From assembly GCF_023913775.1 (NCBI RefSeq), contig NZ_JAMXAX010000020.1:1-58868 (forward strand): 58,868 nt of DNA, given 5' to 3'. Both the position numbers and the translations under genes were made by a program. The number at the start of each line of letters is the position of its first letter. Position 1 is the first letter of the stretch. The DNA comes from Acidovorax facilis. GTDB taxonomy: Bacteria; Pseudomonadota; Gammaproteobacteria; Burkholderiales; Burkholderiaceae_C. Under the pieces are notes generated by a model. That model saw only the letters and a program-made list of their open reading frames with translations. It ran no database searches and was not told the DNA's origin. Below, piece by piece: positions 47,217-57,091 of the stretch.

Positions 47217-48917
47217 GTGAATCCACCGACCCCCGCCATCGTTACCCAGAACGCTGTCAGCCCCCTGCCACGCTGGGCACTGGTACTGCTGTGTATTGCC
47301 TATGTCGTGCCCGGCTTCGTCGGGCGCGACCCGTGGAAAAGTGCGGATGTCACGGCGTTTGGCTACATGCTGGAGCTGGCCCACGGGCACACGCCCTGGC
47401 TGAGCCCCCTGCTGGGCGGCATGCCCCCGGAAACCGAAGGACTGCTGCCGTACTGGCTGGGCGCTTGGGCAATTCAGCTAGCGCCCCAGTGGGTTTCTGC
47501 CGAGATGGCGGTGCGCCTACCCTTCGCACTCCTGCTGGTCATCACCCTCATTGCCACGTGGTACGCCGTCTACTACCTCGCACGCAGCCCCGGCGCCCAG
47601 CCTGTGGCCTTTGCCTTTGGGGGCGAAGCCAATCCACCCGACTACGCCCGCGCCATTGCCGATGGCGGGTTGCTGGCCCTGATTGCCTGCCTGGGCCTCG
47701 CGCAGCTCTCGCATGAGGTCACCAGCTATCTGGTGCAGCTCAGTTGCACGGCGCTGATCTTTTTTGCGGTTGCAGCCATGCCCCACCGCACCGTAGCCCC
47801 TGCCGTGGCGCTGGCCACAGGCATGGTGGGGCTCACGCTGGCAGGCGCGCCGGCGCTTGCAGCATTGCTGGGACTGGGCAGCATGGTGGTGGTGGTGTAT
47901 GCGCCAGGCAGCCAGACAGACCATCGCCTGCGCTGGGCCCTGGCCCTCGGGGCAATCACGTTGGCAGCGGCGCTGATCGCCTGGGGGCTCGATCTCTGGC
48001 GCTGGCGAATTGTGGATTCCGGCTCAGGCGGCAAAGAGTGGCAGAGCCTGGCGCGGCTGCTGCTGTGGTTTGGATGGCCCGCCTGGCCCCTGGCCCTGTG
48101 GACGCTATGGCGCTGGCGCAAGCAGATCATCAGCCGCCAGGGGCACAGGCACCTGCTGCTCCCGCTGTGGTTCTCGGCAGTCTCCATTGCCGCCACCATC
48201 ACCACCCAACCTGCAGACAGGGCCCTCCTGCTCGGTCTGCCGGCCCTGGCGGCACTGGCAGCGTTTGCACTGCCCACGCTGCGGCGCAGTGTGGGGGCGC
48301 TGATCGACTGGTTCACGCTGCTGTTCTTCACCGTTTCTGCGCTGGCGATCTGGGTGATCTGGATTGCCATGCAAACGGGCGTTCCCGCCAAGCCTGCAGC
48401 CAATGTGGCCAAGCTGGCCCCTGGTTTTGTGCCGCAGTTTTCCGCACTGGCGCTGGTCGTGGCCCTGGCGGCCACCGTGGGCTGGTGCAGCCTAGTGTGG
48501 TGGCGCGCCGCGCGCAACCGGGCGCCCATCTGGAAGAGCCTGGTGCTGCCAGCCAGCGGCGCTGCGCTGGGCTGGCTGCTGCTGATGACTTTGTGGTTAC
48601 CGCTACTGGACTACGCCCGCAGCTATCGCCCCCAGGTTCGCAGTGTGATGGCCGCACTGGGCCCATCCCCGGGCTGTGTGCAGACGGTAGGGTTGAACCG
48701 TGCCCAGGTGGCGGCTCTGCAGTACCACGGTGGCCTCTCGCTTCAGAGGGCGGGCCTGCAGGACGAGTGCGACTGGCTGGTGGCTGACATCGCCTCCTGG
48801 CCTCCGTCCGAGCGCATGGTGAATGTGGCACGCTGGGAAGCCCGTGCCACCATTCCACGCCCCACTGACAAGAATGACCACCTCCTGGTCTTTCACCGTG
48901 CAGGGCCTGCACGCTGA
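47217..48917 (+). CDS. Multi-spanning membrane protein, GT39/ArnT-like glycosyltransferase candidate
   Basis: A 566-residue protein with about eleven hydrophobic helices. The N-terminal part has G-R-D-P-W-K-S-A-D (36-44) after the first helix and G-M-P-P-E-T-E-G-L-L-P-Y-W-L, which resemble the first periplasmic loop of GT39-type (PMT/ArnT) glycosyltransferases, with an acidic Asp and Glu. The last 90 residues form a soluble domain (S-P-G-C-V-Q-T-V-G-L-N, then C-D-W-L-V-A-D). Such proteins usually move sugars from polyprenyl phosphate onto lipids or proteins. The start is a GTG at 47217. The assignment rests on topology and loop motifs only. Confidence 0.6.
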   Translation: MNPPTPAIVTQNAVSPLPRWALVLLCIAYVVPGFVGRDPWKSADVTAFGYMLELAHGHTPWLSPLLGGMPPETEGLLPYWLGAWAIQLAPQWVSAEMAVRLPFALLLVITLIATWYAVYYLARSPGAQPVAFAFGGEANPPDYARAIADGGLLALIACLGLAQLSHEVTSYLVQLSCTALIFFAVAAMPHRTVAPAVALATGMVGLTLAGAPALAALLGLGSMVVVVYAPGSQTDHRLRWALALGAITLAAALIAWGLDLWRWRIVDSGSGGKEWQSLARLLLWFGWPAWPLALWTLWRWRKQIISRQGHRHLLLPLWFSAVSIAATITTQPADRALLLGLPALAALAAFALPTLRRSVGALIDWFTLLFFTVSALAIWVIWIAMQTGVPAKPAANVAKLAPGFVPQFSALALVVALAATVGWCSLVWWRAARNRAPIWKSLVLPASGAALGWLLLMTLWLPLLDYARSYRPQVRSVMAALGPSPGCVQTVGLNRAQVAALQYHGGLSLQRAGLQDECDWLVADIASWPPSERMVNVARWEARATIPRPTDKNDHLLVFHRAGPAR

Positions 48918-48949
48918 TGCTCGAATGATGCCCGAATGATGCCGGAGTA

Positions 48950-50317
48950 ATGTCGGAGCTTTCGACCATCTCGCGCCACGCCATCACGGTGCTGGCCGGG
49001 CAACTGGCGGTGATGGCGTTTGGCGTGACAGACACCATCGTCGCCGGGCGCCATGGACAAGCCTCGCTGGCGGCACTCTCGGTGGGCAGCGCCATCTTCA
49101 TCAGCGTGTATGTGGCGCTGATTGGCGTGCTGCAGGCGCTGCTTCCGGTGTGGGCCGAGTTGCGCGGCGCCCGGCAGACCGACAGCCTGGGCCGGTCTCT
49201 GCGGCAGTCGCTGTACCTGTGCGGCGCGGCCTCGCTGGTGGGCATGGCCATCCTGCTGTCCCCCGCACCCCTGCTGCGCTGGACTGAGGTGCCGCCAGCC
49301 CTGCGCACCGAGGTGGAGAGTTACCTGGCCGTGCTGGCCCTGGCACTGCTGCCTGCCCTGCTTTTTCGCATCTACAGCACCTTGAACCAGGCACTGGGCC
49401 GCCCCAAGCTGGTGACCTGGCTGCAGGTGGGCTCGCTGTTCATCAAGCTGCCACTGTCGATCTGGTTCACCTTTGGCGGCGCAGGGCTGCCTGCGCAAGG
49501 TGTGGTGGGATGCGCGTGGGCCACCCTGGTGGTCAACGGCAGCATGCTTGCGCTGGCAATCTGGCTGCTGCGCACGCAGGACATCTATGAGCCTCTGCGC
49601 ATCTGGCGCCGTATGGAGCCCCCGCACTGGCCCACCATTGCGGGCTTTGCCCGCCTGGGCATCCCGGCCGGTCTGGCTGTGATGGTGGAGGTGACGTCGT
49701 TCACGCTGATGGCGTTGTTCATTGCACGCCAGGGCACCACCGCATCGGCGGCGCACCAGATCGCGGCCAATGTGGCGGCTGTGCTCTACATGGTGCCGCT
49801 GTCGCTGGCCATCGCCACCAGTGCCCGCGTCAGCTACTGGCTGGGCGCTGGCGATCCCGCACGCGCGCGCAAGGTGGTTTTTATAGGTTTTAGGCTTTCA
49901 GCGCTTATTGGTATTGCGCTAGCAGCTATATTATTAATAGCAAAGAATCACATTGGCGGTTTGTACTCCACCAACACCGGCGTGCTGGCCCTGACGGGCG
50001 GCGTCATCGTGTGGGTCGCTGCGTACCACGCAGCCGATGCACTACAGACGCTGTGCGTGTTTGTCTTGCGCTGCTACCGCATCACCGTGGCGCCGCTGGT
50101 GGTGTATTGCGTGTTGCTGTGGGGTGCGGGCTTGGGGGGCGGCTACCTGCTGGCCTACCGGGGCCTGGGGCCTTGGGCAGCGGAGCCATCGCCCACACCC
50201 TTCTGGGCCGCAAGCGCGGTGGCGCTGTGGCTCACTGCCGCGCTGTTCCTGGCCATGCTGTGGCGTGCGGTCAGACCGGCAGCGAAAACCCGCGCAACCG
50301 GTTCGCAGGGAAGGTGA
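48950..50317 (+). CDS. MATE-family efflux transporter
   Basis: A 455-residue transporter with twelve membrane helices and MATE motifs: V-T-D-T-I-V-A-G-R (24-32), with a second half starting near G-F-A-R-L-G-I-P-A-G-L-A. MATE pumps export drugs or metabolites using sodium or protons. The ATG at 48950 has CGGAG upstream. One helix (about residues 310-333) is encoded by a copy of dispersed repeat A (49878-49945). The 3' end overlaps the convergent phoR gene by 47 bases. Confidence 0.92.
   Translation: MSELSTISRHAITVLAGQLAVMAFGVTDTIVAGRHGQASLAALSVGSAIFISVYVALIGVLQALLPVWAELRGARQTDSLGRSLRQSLYLCGAASLVGMAILLSPAPLLRWTEVPPALRTEVESYLAVLALALLPALLFRIYSTLNQALGRPKLVTWLQVGSLFIKLPLSIWFTFGGAGLPAQGVVGCAWATLVVNGSMLALAIWLLRTQDIYEPLRIWRRMEPPHWPTIAGFARLGIPAGLAVMVEVTSFTLMALFIARQGTTASAAHQIAANVAAVLYMVPLSLAIATSARVSYWLGAGDPARARKVVFIGFRLSALIGIALAAILLIAKNHIGGLYSTNTGVLALTGGVIVWVAAYHAADALQTLCVFVLRCYRITVAPLVVYCVLLWGAGLGGGYLLAYRGLGPWAAEPSPTPFWAASAVALWLTAALFLAMLWRAVRPAAKTRATGSQGR
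49878..49945. repeat. Dispersed repeat A, copy 6, inside the MATE gene
   Basis: Has the 14-base core GCGCTAGCAGCTAT (49916-49929), preceded by CAGCGCTTATTGGTATTGCGC. The frame stays open and reads as a hydrophobic helix (F-R-L-S-A-L-I-G-I-A-L-A-A-I-L-L-I-A). The stretch is strongly AT-rich compared with the rest of the gene. Confidence 0.85.
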
Positions 50318-51614
50318 CCGAGAACACCGAGCCCTTGCCCAGGGTGCTGGCAATGTCCAGCGTGGCGCCGTGCCGCTGCAGCACATGCTTGACGATGGCC
50401 AGCCCCAGGCCGGTGCCACCGGTCTCGCGGGAGCGGCTGCGGTCCACGCGGTAAAAACGCTCTGTCAAACGCGGAATGTGTTCGGGTGCGATTCCCGGGC
50501 CTGTGTCCTGCACCGAGAAAACTGCGCAGCCATCTTCCATGCGGTGCCACGCCACCGTGATCACCCCACCCGCAGGCGTGTAGCGCACCGCATTGCTGAT
50601 GAGGTTCGACAATGCGCTTTGCAACTCGGTGGGCACGCCTGCAATGTCGCCCTCAGCATGCAACGCGTCCTTCGACGGAAACACCATGACATGCTGGCGC
50701 GGCTGGTTTTGCGAGAGCACGGCCGACAGTGCACGCCCCTCCTCCTCGCACCGCTGCATGAGCGCCTGCACGGGCGTCCACTCCGCCATCCCCGGTGGCG
50801 GACTGCCCTCCAGGCGCGACAGGGTCAAAAGGTCTTGCACCACACTTTGCATGCGCAGCGCCTGCTGGGCCATCATGCCCAGATAGCGCGAGCGCTCGTC
50901 GGCACTCAGGGGCAAGGTCTGCAGCGTTTCGACAAAACCGGTCAGCACCGTCAGGGGTGTGCGAATCTCATGGGACACGTTCGCCACGAAGTCGCGCCGC
51001 ATGGCCTCGGCCTGCTCCAGCGCCGTGACATCGCGCGACAGCAGCAGGGTGCGCCCGTCGCCATAGGGGTGCAGATGCACCGAGATGCGCACCGGCCGCG
51101 ATGGCGTGCTGAAGCGCCCCTCCAGCACCACATCGTGGCTGAAATCCTGGGCGGCATAGTAGGCCGTGAACTCTGGATCGCGCACCAGATTGCCGATCGA
51201 CTGCATCACATCGCGCTGGGCGTCAAAGCCGAACTGGCTGGCGGCCATCTGGTTGCACCACTCGATGCGGCCTTGCGCATCCAGAAGCACCACCCCATTG
51301 GGCGTGGCCTGCAGCGCAGCCAGTATCTCCTGCAGCCGGTCCTGGCTGTCGCGGATCTGGGTCTCCTGTCTGCGCAAAAGGCGCCGCGCACGGTCTGCCG
51401 CCTCACCCCAGATGCCGCGCATGGCCGGGACTTCGGACAGGTCACCCGTGCGCAGCCAGCGCAGCACACGCGCGCCACGCAGCAGATCCCAGACAAACCA
51501 GGCCCACGCCGCCAGGGCGGCGCCCAGGGCTGCGCCCCAGGGACCACCCTGCCACCATCCCAGCCCGCCACCCGCGATCTGCCAGAGCAGGAAATACGAA
51601 ATACGCCACAGCAT
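50271..51614 (-). CDS. phoR: Phosphate regulon sensor histidine kinase PhoR
   Basis: A 447-residue kinase. The N-terminus has two hydrophobic helices (about 5-20 and 25-45) without a large periplasmic loop, then a PAS domain (about 95-195) and the H box F-V-A-N-V-S-H-E-I-R-T-P-L with H215. The HATPase has N-L-I-S-N-A-V-R-Y, D-T-G-P-G-I and G-G-T-G-L-G-L-A-I. PhoR phosphorylates PhoB when phosphate is low and takes the repressing signal from PstB and PhoU. It follows phoB after 117 bases on the same strand. Confidence 0.95.
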   Translation of the reverse strand: MLWRISYFLLWQIAGGGLGWWQGGPWGAALGAALAAWAWFVWDLLRGARVLRWLRTGDLSEVPAMRGIWGEAADRARRLLRRQETQIRDSQDRLQEILAALQATPNGVVLLDAQGRIEWCNQMAASQFGFDAQRDVMQSIGNLVRDPEFTAYYAAQDFSHDVVLEGRFSTPSRPVRISVHLHPYGDGRTLLLSRDVTALEQAEAMRRDFVANVSHEIRTPLTVLTGFVETLQTLPLSADERSRYLGMMAQQALRMQSVVQDLLTLSRLEGSPPPGMAEWTPVQALMQRCEEEGRALSAVLSQNQPRQHVMVFPSKDALHAEGDIAGVPTELQSALSNLISNAVRYTPAGGVITVAWHRMEDGCAVFSVQDTGPGIAPEHIPRLTERFYRVDRSRSRETGGTGLGLAIVKHVLQRHGATLDIASTLGKGSVFSVTFPANRLRGFSLPV

Positions 51615-51731
51615 GCGGTCAGCAACGCCTTCTCAGAAAAACAGGGGCGCATCCTGTGCGCCCCATCGACAACATCAGGCCCGCGTCCTCAGCACCTGTT
51701 CACTCTATCGCTGAAGATCATCACCAGGCTC

Positions 51732-52439
51732 TCAGGCCTGCAACTGCACCTGGGGCTGGGCGGTGAGCCGGTAGCCCGCGCCACGCACGGTTTCCACCAT
51801 CACGGAGGCGGCGCCCAGGGCTTCGCGCAGGCGCTTGACGTGCACATCCACCGTCCGCTCCTCGATGAAAACATGGTCACCCCACACCTTGTCGAGCAAT
51901 TGTGAGCGGCTGTGCACACGTTCGGCGTGTTTCATGAGGAAATGCAGCAGCTTGAACTCGGTGGGGCCCACCTTGAGCGGCTGCCCCTGGAAGGTCACGC
52001 GGTAGGTGCCGGCGTCGAGCACCAGCTCGCCAATGGTCACGCTGTCGCTGACCTGCTCGGGAGCACGACGGCGCAGCACGGCACGGATCCGCGCCAGCAG
52101 CTCCTGCGTGGAGAACGGCTTGGTGATGTAGTCGTCGGCACCCGCATCGAGCCCGGCGATCTTGTCGGGTTCATCGCCCCGGGCCGTCAACATCAGGATA
52201 GGGATCGGCTTGGTGCGGCTGTCCGCACGCCACTTGCGTGCCAGCGACAAGCCGCTTTGCCCCGGCAGCATCCAGTCGAGCAGGATGACATCCGGCAGCA
52301 CGGCATCCAGCTCGCGCTGGGCCGAGTCACCATCTTCCGCCCAAAAGGGCTGGAATCCGTTGTGGCGTAGATTGACTGCAATCAACTCGGCAATCGCAGG
52401 TTCGTCCTCAACGATGAGGACGCGTGGGAGCTTTCTCAT
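51732..52439 (-). CDS. phoB: Phosphate regulon response regulator PhoB
   Basis: A 235-residue OmpR-family regulator. The receiver has E11/D12, the phosphoacceptor D55 in L-L-D-W-M-L-P-G and K-P-F in the I-T-K-P-F-S motif. The winged-helix domain has L-K-V-G-P-T-E-F-K-L-L-H-F and V-D-V-H-V-K-R-L-R-E-A-L. PhoB binds Pho boxes upstream of pstS and, in this window, probably of the ppx/gppA gene. It lies between phoU and phoR. Confidence 0.97.
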   Translation of the reverse strand: MRKLPRVLIVEDEPAIAELIAVNLRHNGFQPFWAEDGDSAQRELDAVLPDVILLDWMLPGQSGLSLARKWRADSRTKPIPILMLTARGDEPDKIAGLDAGADDYITKPFSTQELLARIRAVLRRRAPEQVSDSVTIGELVLDAGTYRVTFQGQPLKVGPTEFKLLHFLMKHAERVHSRSQLLDKVWGDHVFIEERTVDVHVKRLREALGAASVMVETVRGAGYRLTAQPQVQLQA

Positions 52440-52460
52440 AGTTTTGCCAAAGCTCTTTTT

Positions 52461-53162
52461 TTACAGAACGGCTGACTCGATCTCATCGAGGGCAGTGTGG
52501 CGCACATCCTTGCCCTTGACCAGATAGATGATCAACTCAGCCACGTTCTTGGAATGGTCGCCGATGCGCTCAATCGCCTTGGCCAGGAACAGCAGGTCCA
52601 GGCTGGGGGAGATGGTGCGCGGGTCTTCCATCATGTAGGTGATGAGCTTGCGCACGAATCCATCGAATTCCTTGTCGATCAGGTCGTCTTCCTTGAGGAT
52701 GGCCACCGCCGCCTTGACGTCCAGGCGCGCAAAAGCATCCAGCGTCTTGCGCAGCAGGCCCGACGCCAGCTCGGCTGCCGTGCGCAGGTCGCTCGACGGC
52801 AGCGAGCGCGGTGCACCACTCTCGATGATGGAGCGCACCATACGGGCCATCTTATTGGCCTCATCACCCATGCGTTCGAGGTTGGCTGTGGCCTTGGAGA
52901 AGGCCAGCAGCAGGCGCAGGTCGCGCGCCGTCGGCTGACGGCGGGCGATGATGGACGACAGCTCCTGGTCGATCTCGACTTCCATCGCATTGATACGGGT
53001 TTCCATCGAGGCCACGGTCTCCACGGCCTCCAGGCTGAACTGCGACAGGGCGTATACCGCCTGGCGAATCTGCGATTCCACCAGGCCACCCATCTCCATC
53101 ACACGGGCGGAGACGCTGTTGAGTTCGCTGTCGAACTGGGACGAAAGGTGTTTATCGGGCAT
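52461..53162 (-). CDS. phoU: Phosphate signalling regulator PhoU
   Basis: A 233-residue all-helical protein with the two PhoU repeats. The motif E-I-D-Q-E-L-S-S-I-I-A-R-R-Q-P is in the first half and D-L-I-D-K-E-F-D-G-F in the second; acidic E-x-x-x-D positions bind metal. It links the Pst transporter to PhoR and restrains PhoR when phosphate is plentiful. It lies 11 bases after pstB. Confidence 0.96.
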   Translation of the reverse strand: MPDKHLSSQFDSELNSVSARVMEMGGLVESQIRQAVYALSQFSLEAVETVASMETRINAMEVEIDQELSSIIARRQPTARDLRLLLAFSKATANLERMGDEANKMARMVRSIIESGAPRSLPSSDLRTAAELASGLLRKTLDAFARLDVKAAVAILKEDDLIDKEFDGFVRKLITYMMEDPRTISPSLDLLFLAKAIERIGDHSKNVAELIIYLVKGKDVRHTALDEIESAVL

Positions 53163-53173
53163 CTGCTGTCTCC

Positions 53174-53956
53174 TTAGCCGAAACGGCCGGTGATGTAGTC
53201 TTCGGTTTCCTTGCGCTCGGGCTTGAAGAAGATCTGCTCGGTGGCACCGAACTCGATCATTTCGCCCAGGTACATGTAGGCCGTGTAGTCGCTGCAGCGG
53301 GCAGCCTGCTGCATGTTGTGCGTCACGATGGCAATCGTGTAGTCATGCTTGAGTTCGTCGATCAGCTCTTCGATCTTGGCAGTGGACAGCGGGTCCAGCG
53401 CCGAGGTGGGTTCGTCAAGCAGCAGCACAGAAGGCTTGACCGCCACGCTCCGTGCAATGCACAGGCGCTGCTGCTGTCCGCCGGAGAGCGACAAACCGCT
53501 TTGGTGCAGCTTGTCCTTCACCTCGGTCCACAAGGCGGCCTTGGAGAGCGCCCATTCCACGCGGTCGTCCATCTCGCTTTTGCTCAGGCTTTCGTAGAGC
53601 TTCACACCGAAGGCGATGTTGTCGTAGATGGACATGGGAAACGGCGTGGGTTTCTGGAACACCATGCCGATGCGGGCGCGCAGCAGGTTGATGTCCTGCT
53701 TGGGGTCCAGGATGTCCTGGCCGTAGAAGTTGATGGTGCCTTCGGCACGCTGGCCCGGGTACAGGCTGTACATGCGATTCAAAGTCCGCAGCAGGGTGGA
53801 CTTGCCACAGCCCGAGGGGCCAATGAAAGCAGTCACCTTGTGCTCGGCAATGTTAAGGCTGACGTTGCGCAGCCCCTGAAACTTGCCATAGAAGAAGCTG
53901 AGGTTGCGAAGTTCCAGCGCATTCTTGCTGGGGGTGACGGTAGCGGTGGCGTTCAT
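53174..53956 (-). CDS. pstB: Phosphate ABC transporter ATP-binding protein PstB
   Basis: A 260-residue ATPase. Walker A is G-P-S-G-C-G-K-S-T, the signature is L-S-G-G-Q-Q-Q-R-L and Walker B is [19 protein letters not shown] is the A-loop region. The start chosen is the ATG at 53956 with AGGA upstream; a TTG two codons earlier is also in frame. It energises phosphate import through PstC and PstA and takes part in signalling to PhoR. Confidence 0.96.
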   Translation of the reverse strand: MNATATVTPSKNALELRNLSFFYGKFQGLRNVSLNIAEHKVTAFIGPSGCGKSTLLRTLNRMYSLYPGQRAEGTINFYGQDILDPKQDINLLRARIGMVFQKPTPFPMSIYDNIAFGVKLYESLSKSEMDDRVEWALSKAALWTEVKDKLHQSGLSLSGGQQQRLCIARSVAVKPSVLLLDEPTSALDPLSTAKIEELIDELKHDYTIAIVTHNMQQAARCSDYTAYMYLGEMIEFGATEQIFFKPERKETEDYITGRFG

Positions 53957-54013
53957 TGTCAAATCCTGAAAATGGAGGCTGTCTGGGTGGTGTCTGCGTA
54001 ATGGGCCGACAGG

Positions 54014-54868
54014 TCAGGCACGGCTCTTCTCGCGCAGGAAAACCCGCGCCACGATGTTGAGGATCAGCACCGACAAGGTGATGAGCAAAGCCCCACCCCA
54101 GGCCAGGCGCACCCAGTTTTCGTAAGGGCTCAGGGCAAACTGGAAGATCACCACCGGCAGGTTGGCCATGGGGGCATTCATGTTGGTGCTGAAGAACTGG
54201 TTGTTGAGCGCCGTGAACAACAGCGGCGCAGTCTCGCCGCTGATGCGGGCAACAGCCAGCAGCAGGCCCGTCATCACGCCACTGCGCGCAGCACGCAGGG
54301 TGACCATGGTGGACACTTTCCAGCGTGGTGCACCCAGTGCAAAAGCAGCCTCGCGCAGACTGCCGGGCACCAGGCGCAGCATGTTCTCGGTGGTACGGAC
54401 CACCACCGGCACGGCGATCAGCGACAAGGCCAGGCTACCGGCCCAACCTGAGAAGTTGCCGACCGTCGCCACGGCAATGGCATAGACGAACAGGCCCAGC
54501 ACGATGGAGGGCGCGGACAGCATGATGTCGGTCACAAAGCGGGTGAGTTCGGCCGTCTTGCTCTGGTCGCCGTATTCCGCCAGGTAGACGCCAGCCAGTA
54601 CACCAATCGGTGTGGATACCAGCACGGTAAAACCCACCATCATGAGGCTACCGACGATGGCATTGGCCAGCCCGCCGCCTTCCGATCCGGGCGCCGGCGT
54701 GGACTGGGTGAACATGTTCCAGTCCAGCGCAGCAAAGCCGTTGGACAGCAGAACGCTCAGGATCCAGAGCAGCACGAACAGACCCAGCACCATCGCCCCC
54801 AGGGAAAGGGTTAGCCCGATGGCGTTGGAGCGCTGGCGCTTTTTGTAGAGTTGTTGGTTGAATTCCAT
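54014..54868 (-). CDS. pstA: Phosphate ABC transporter permease PstA
   Basis: A 284-residue permease with six hydrophobic helices. The ABC permease loop has E-A-A-F-A-L-G-A-P-R-W-K. L-A-R/A-E-Y-G segments are typical of PstA, as is the A-R-I-S-G-E-T-A-P-L-L-F-T-A helix. It pairs with PstC to form the channel. It lies between pstC and pstB, with gaps of 42 and 57 bases. Confidence 0.95.
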   Translation of the reverse strand: MEFNQQLYKKRQRSNAIGLTLSLGAMVLGLFVLLWILSVLLSNGFAALDWNMFTQSTPAPGSEGGGLANAIVGSLMMVGFTVLVSTPIGVLAGVYLAEYGDQSKTAELTRFVTDIMLSAPSIVLGLFVYAIAVATVGNFSGWAGSLALSLIAVPVVVRTTENMLRLVPGSLREAAFALGAPRWKVSTMVTLRAARSGVMTGLLLAVARISGETAPLLFTALNNQFFSTNMNAPMANLPVVIFQFALSPYENWVRLAWGGALLITLSVLILNIVARVFLREKSRA

Positions 54869-54910
54869 GGAGCTTGTCTCAAAAGAGGTTCATGGTCAGG
54901 GCATGAGGAC

Positions 54911-55918
54911 TCAAAGGCCCTTGGCCTTTTCAGCACGCAACATCAGGATCTTGGCGGCCGAAAGCACCACAAAGGTGATCACGAACAGCAGGAAACCCAG
55001 CGCGAACAACGTGGAAAGATGGAAGTCAGCCGCCTCGCCGAACTCGTTGGCCAGCGTAGAGGCAATCGAGGTTCCCGGCGAAAAGAGGGATGTCGGCATG
55101 CGGTTGGCGTTGCCGATCACAAAGGTCACGGCCATGGTCTCCCCCAGAGCGCGGCCCAGGCCCAGCATGATTCCGCCTATAACGCCCTTCTGGGTGTAAG
55201 GCAGCACCACGCGGCGCACCACTTCCCAGGTCGTGCAGCCCAGGCCGTAGGCAGACTCGCGCAGGATGGGCGGAACAATCTCGAACACGTCGCGCATCAC
55301 TGCCGCCACAAACGGCAGCACCATGAACGCGAGCACGATACCGGCCGCCAGGATGCCAAAGCCGTTGGTGCTGCCGCCAAACAGAAAGCCCACCAGCGGC
55401 ATGGAGCCCAGCAGCTTTTGCACCGGCATCTGGAAGTAATCAGCAAACAGCGGGGCAAACACGAACAGACCGAACATGCCGTAGATGATCGAGGGGACGG
55501 CCGCCAACAGCTCCACAGCGGTGCCCAGGGGGCGCCGCAGCCAGACCGGGCAAGTTTCCGTCAGAAAAAGGGCAATGCCAAAAGCCAGAGGCACCGCAAT
55601 CAGCAGCGCAATGCCAGCACTGGCCAGGGTGCCGACGATGGCAATCGCAGCACCGAATTCTTCATTGATGATGTCCCATTCCACGCGCCAGATGAACTGG
55701 ACACCGAACTTATGGAACGTCGGCCAAGCGTAGATAAACAGAGAGACGATGATCCCCAGCAACGCCGCCAACACCAGCAGCGAAAGACTTTGGGTCAACC
55801 GATGAAAAAAGATGTCCTGAAGACGCTGCCGCCTGGCAATCGATACCATCGACTCCGTAGGGGCGTCCGTCTTTTTGGCGGACCCGGGTTGCGAACTCAT
55901 GGTGGTTCCCACGCTCAT
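54911..55918 (-). CDS. pstC: Phosphate ABC transporter permease PstC
   Basis: A 335-residue permease. The conserved loop reads [13 protein letters not shown], and the channel helix has [13 protein letters not shown]. About six membrane helices follow a cytosolic N-terminal extension. The ATG at 55918 is chosen because GGGAG lies 7 bases upstream; ATG codons at 55951, 55930 and 55900 are also in frame. It follows pstS after 93 bases. Confidence 0.94.
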   Translation of the reverse strand: MSVGTTMSSQPGSAKKTDAPTESMVSIARRQRLQDIFFHRLTQSLSLLVLAALLGIIVSLFIYAWPTFHKFGVQFIWRVEWDIINEEFGAAIAIVGTLASAGIALLIAVPLAFGIALFLTETCPVWLRRPLGTAVELLAAVPSIIYGMFGLFVFAPLFADYFQMPVQKLLGSMPLVGFLFGGSTNGFGILAAGIVLAFMVLPFVAAVMRDVFEIVPPILRESAYGLGCTTWEVVRRVVLPYTQKGVIGGIMLGLGRALGETMAVTFVIGNANRMPTSLFSPGTSIASTLANEFGEAADFHLSTLFALGFLLFVITFVVLSAAKILMLRAEKAKGL

Positions 55919-56011
55919 GTTGACTCCCATCTGGCTTCTGGAGATCCCCACAAACCAGCACCCATCGGCCAGCCAAGGCGGCCGATGGGGGGTATTCTGG
56001 GGCAGACTGAC

Positions 56012-57034
56012 TTACTTCTTGATCTGCGACCAGACTTTGGAACGGATCTCGGCGGTCAGGCTGTCAGGCAGCGGCACATAGTCCAACTCCGTGGCCATGC
56101 CTTTGCCATTCTTGAACGCCCAGTCAAAGAACTTCAGCACTTCGGCCGATTGGGCCTTGTCTGCAGGGTCCTTGTACATCAGGATGAACGATGCGGTGCT
56201 GACGGGCCAGCTCTCTGCACCCTTGGCATTGACCATCGAGATGCCCATGCCTGGGACGCTGAACCAGTCTGCACTGGCTGCGGCTGCGGCAAAGGTCTTG
56301 TCATCAGGGCTCACGTACTTGCCGTCAGCGTTTTGGAGCTGCAGGAAGTTCATGTTGTTCTTCTTGACGTAGGCGTATTCCACATAACCTACAGCACCCT
56401 TCACCCGGGTCACGTTGGCGGCCACGCCTTCATTGCCCTTGCCACCCACCGACGACGCAGCAGGCCACTTCACGGCAGCGCCCTTGCCCACGGAGTCTGC
56501 CCATTCCTTGCTGACAGCAGACAGGTAGTCGGTCCAGTTGAACGTGGTGCCCGAACCATCAGCGCGGTGAACCACGGTGATGTTTTGGTCCGGCAAGGTC
56601 TTGCCCGGGTTCAGCGCGGCCAGCTTGGCGTCATTCCACTTGGCGATCTTGCCCAGGAAGATTTCTGCCAGCACAGGGCCAGTCACGCGCAACTCGCCGG
56701 GCTTGAAGCCTTCCAGGTTGACCACAGGCACCGTACCGCCAATGATTGCGGGGAACTGCACCATGCCATCTTTGTCAAGGTCAGCACCCGGCAAGGGGGC
56801 ATCGGTAGCACCAAAGGCCACGGTCTTGGCGCGAATCTGGCGGATGCCCCCGGAAGAACCGATGGACTGATAGTTCAGCCCTGTGCCCGTTTCCTTCTTG
56901 TAGGCTTCAGCCCACTTGGCGTACATGGGGAACGGGAAGGTTGCGCCCGCGCCGGTGATGTCTGCCGCAAAAGCACTGCCTACAGCCATGGAGGCCAGTG
57001 CTACAGCGACGGTTTTGAGAAATGTGCGTTTCAT
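56012..57034 (-). CDS. pstS: Phosphate-binding periplasmic protein PstS
   Basis: A 340-residue binding protein with a Sec signal peptide ending A-F-A-A (near residue 24). Phosphate-binding loops are visible: T-G-A-G-A-T-F-P-F-P, S-I-G-S-S-G-G-I-R-Q and R-A-D-G-S-G-T-T-F. It delivers phosphate to PstCA. It is the first gene of the pst-pho operon, and a Pho box lies 58 bases upstream of its start codon. Confidence 0.97.
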   Translation of the reverse strand: MKRTFLKTVAVALASMAVGSAFAADITGAGATFPFPMYAKWAEAYKKETGTGLNYQSIGSSGGIRQIRAKTVAFGATDAPLPGADLDKDGMVQFPAIIGGTVPVVNLEGFKPGELRVTGPVLAEIFLGKIAKWNDAKLAALNPGKTLPDQNITVVHRADGSGTTFNWTDYLSAVSKEWADSVGKGAAVKWPAASSVGGKGNEGVAANVTRVKGAVGYVEYAYVKKNNMNFLQLQNADGKYVSPDDKTFAAAAASADWFSVPGMGISMVNAKGAESWPVSTASFILMYKDPADKAQSAEVLKFFDWAFKNGKGMATELDYVPLPDSLTAEIRSKVWSQIKK

Positions 57035-57091
57035 TATTCAGTACCTTTTGGCTAGGGTTGACAGGAACAGGCTGAACTCTAGGGCCCACAG

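Noticed and set aside
54851..57055. 734-codon open frame on the plus strand opposite pstA, pstC and pstS
   Set aside because: It is antisense to three certain genes, spans their boundaries, and its translation has no recognisable domain and is rich in His, Arg and Gln as expected from reversed GC-rich codons.
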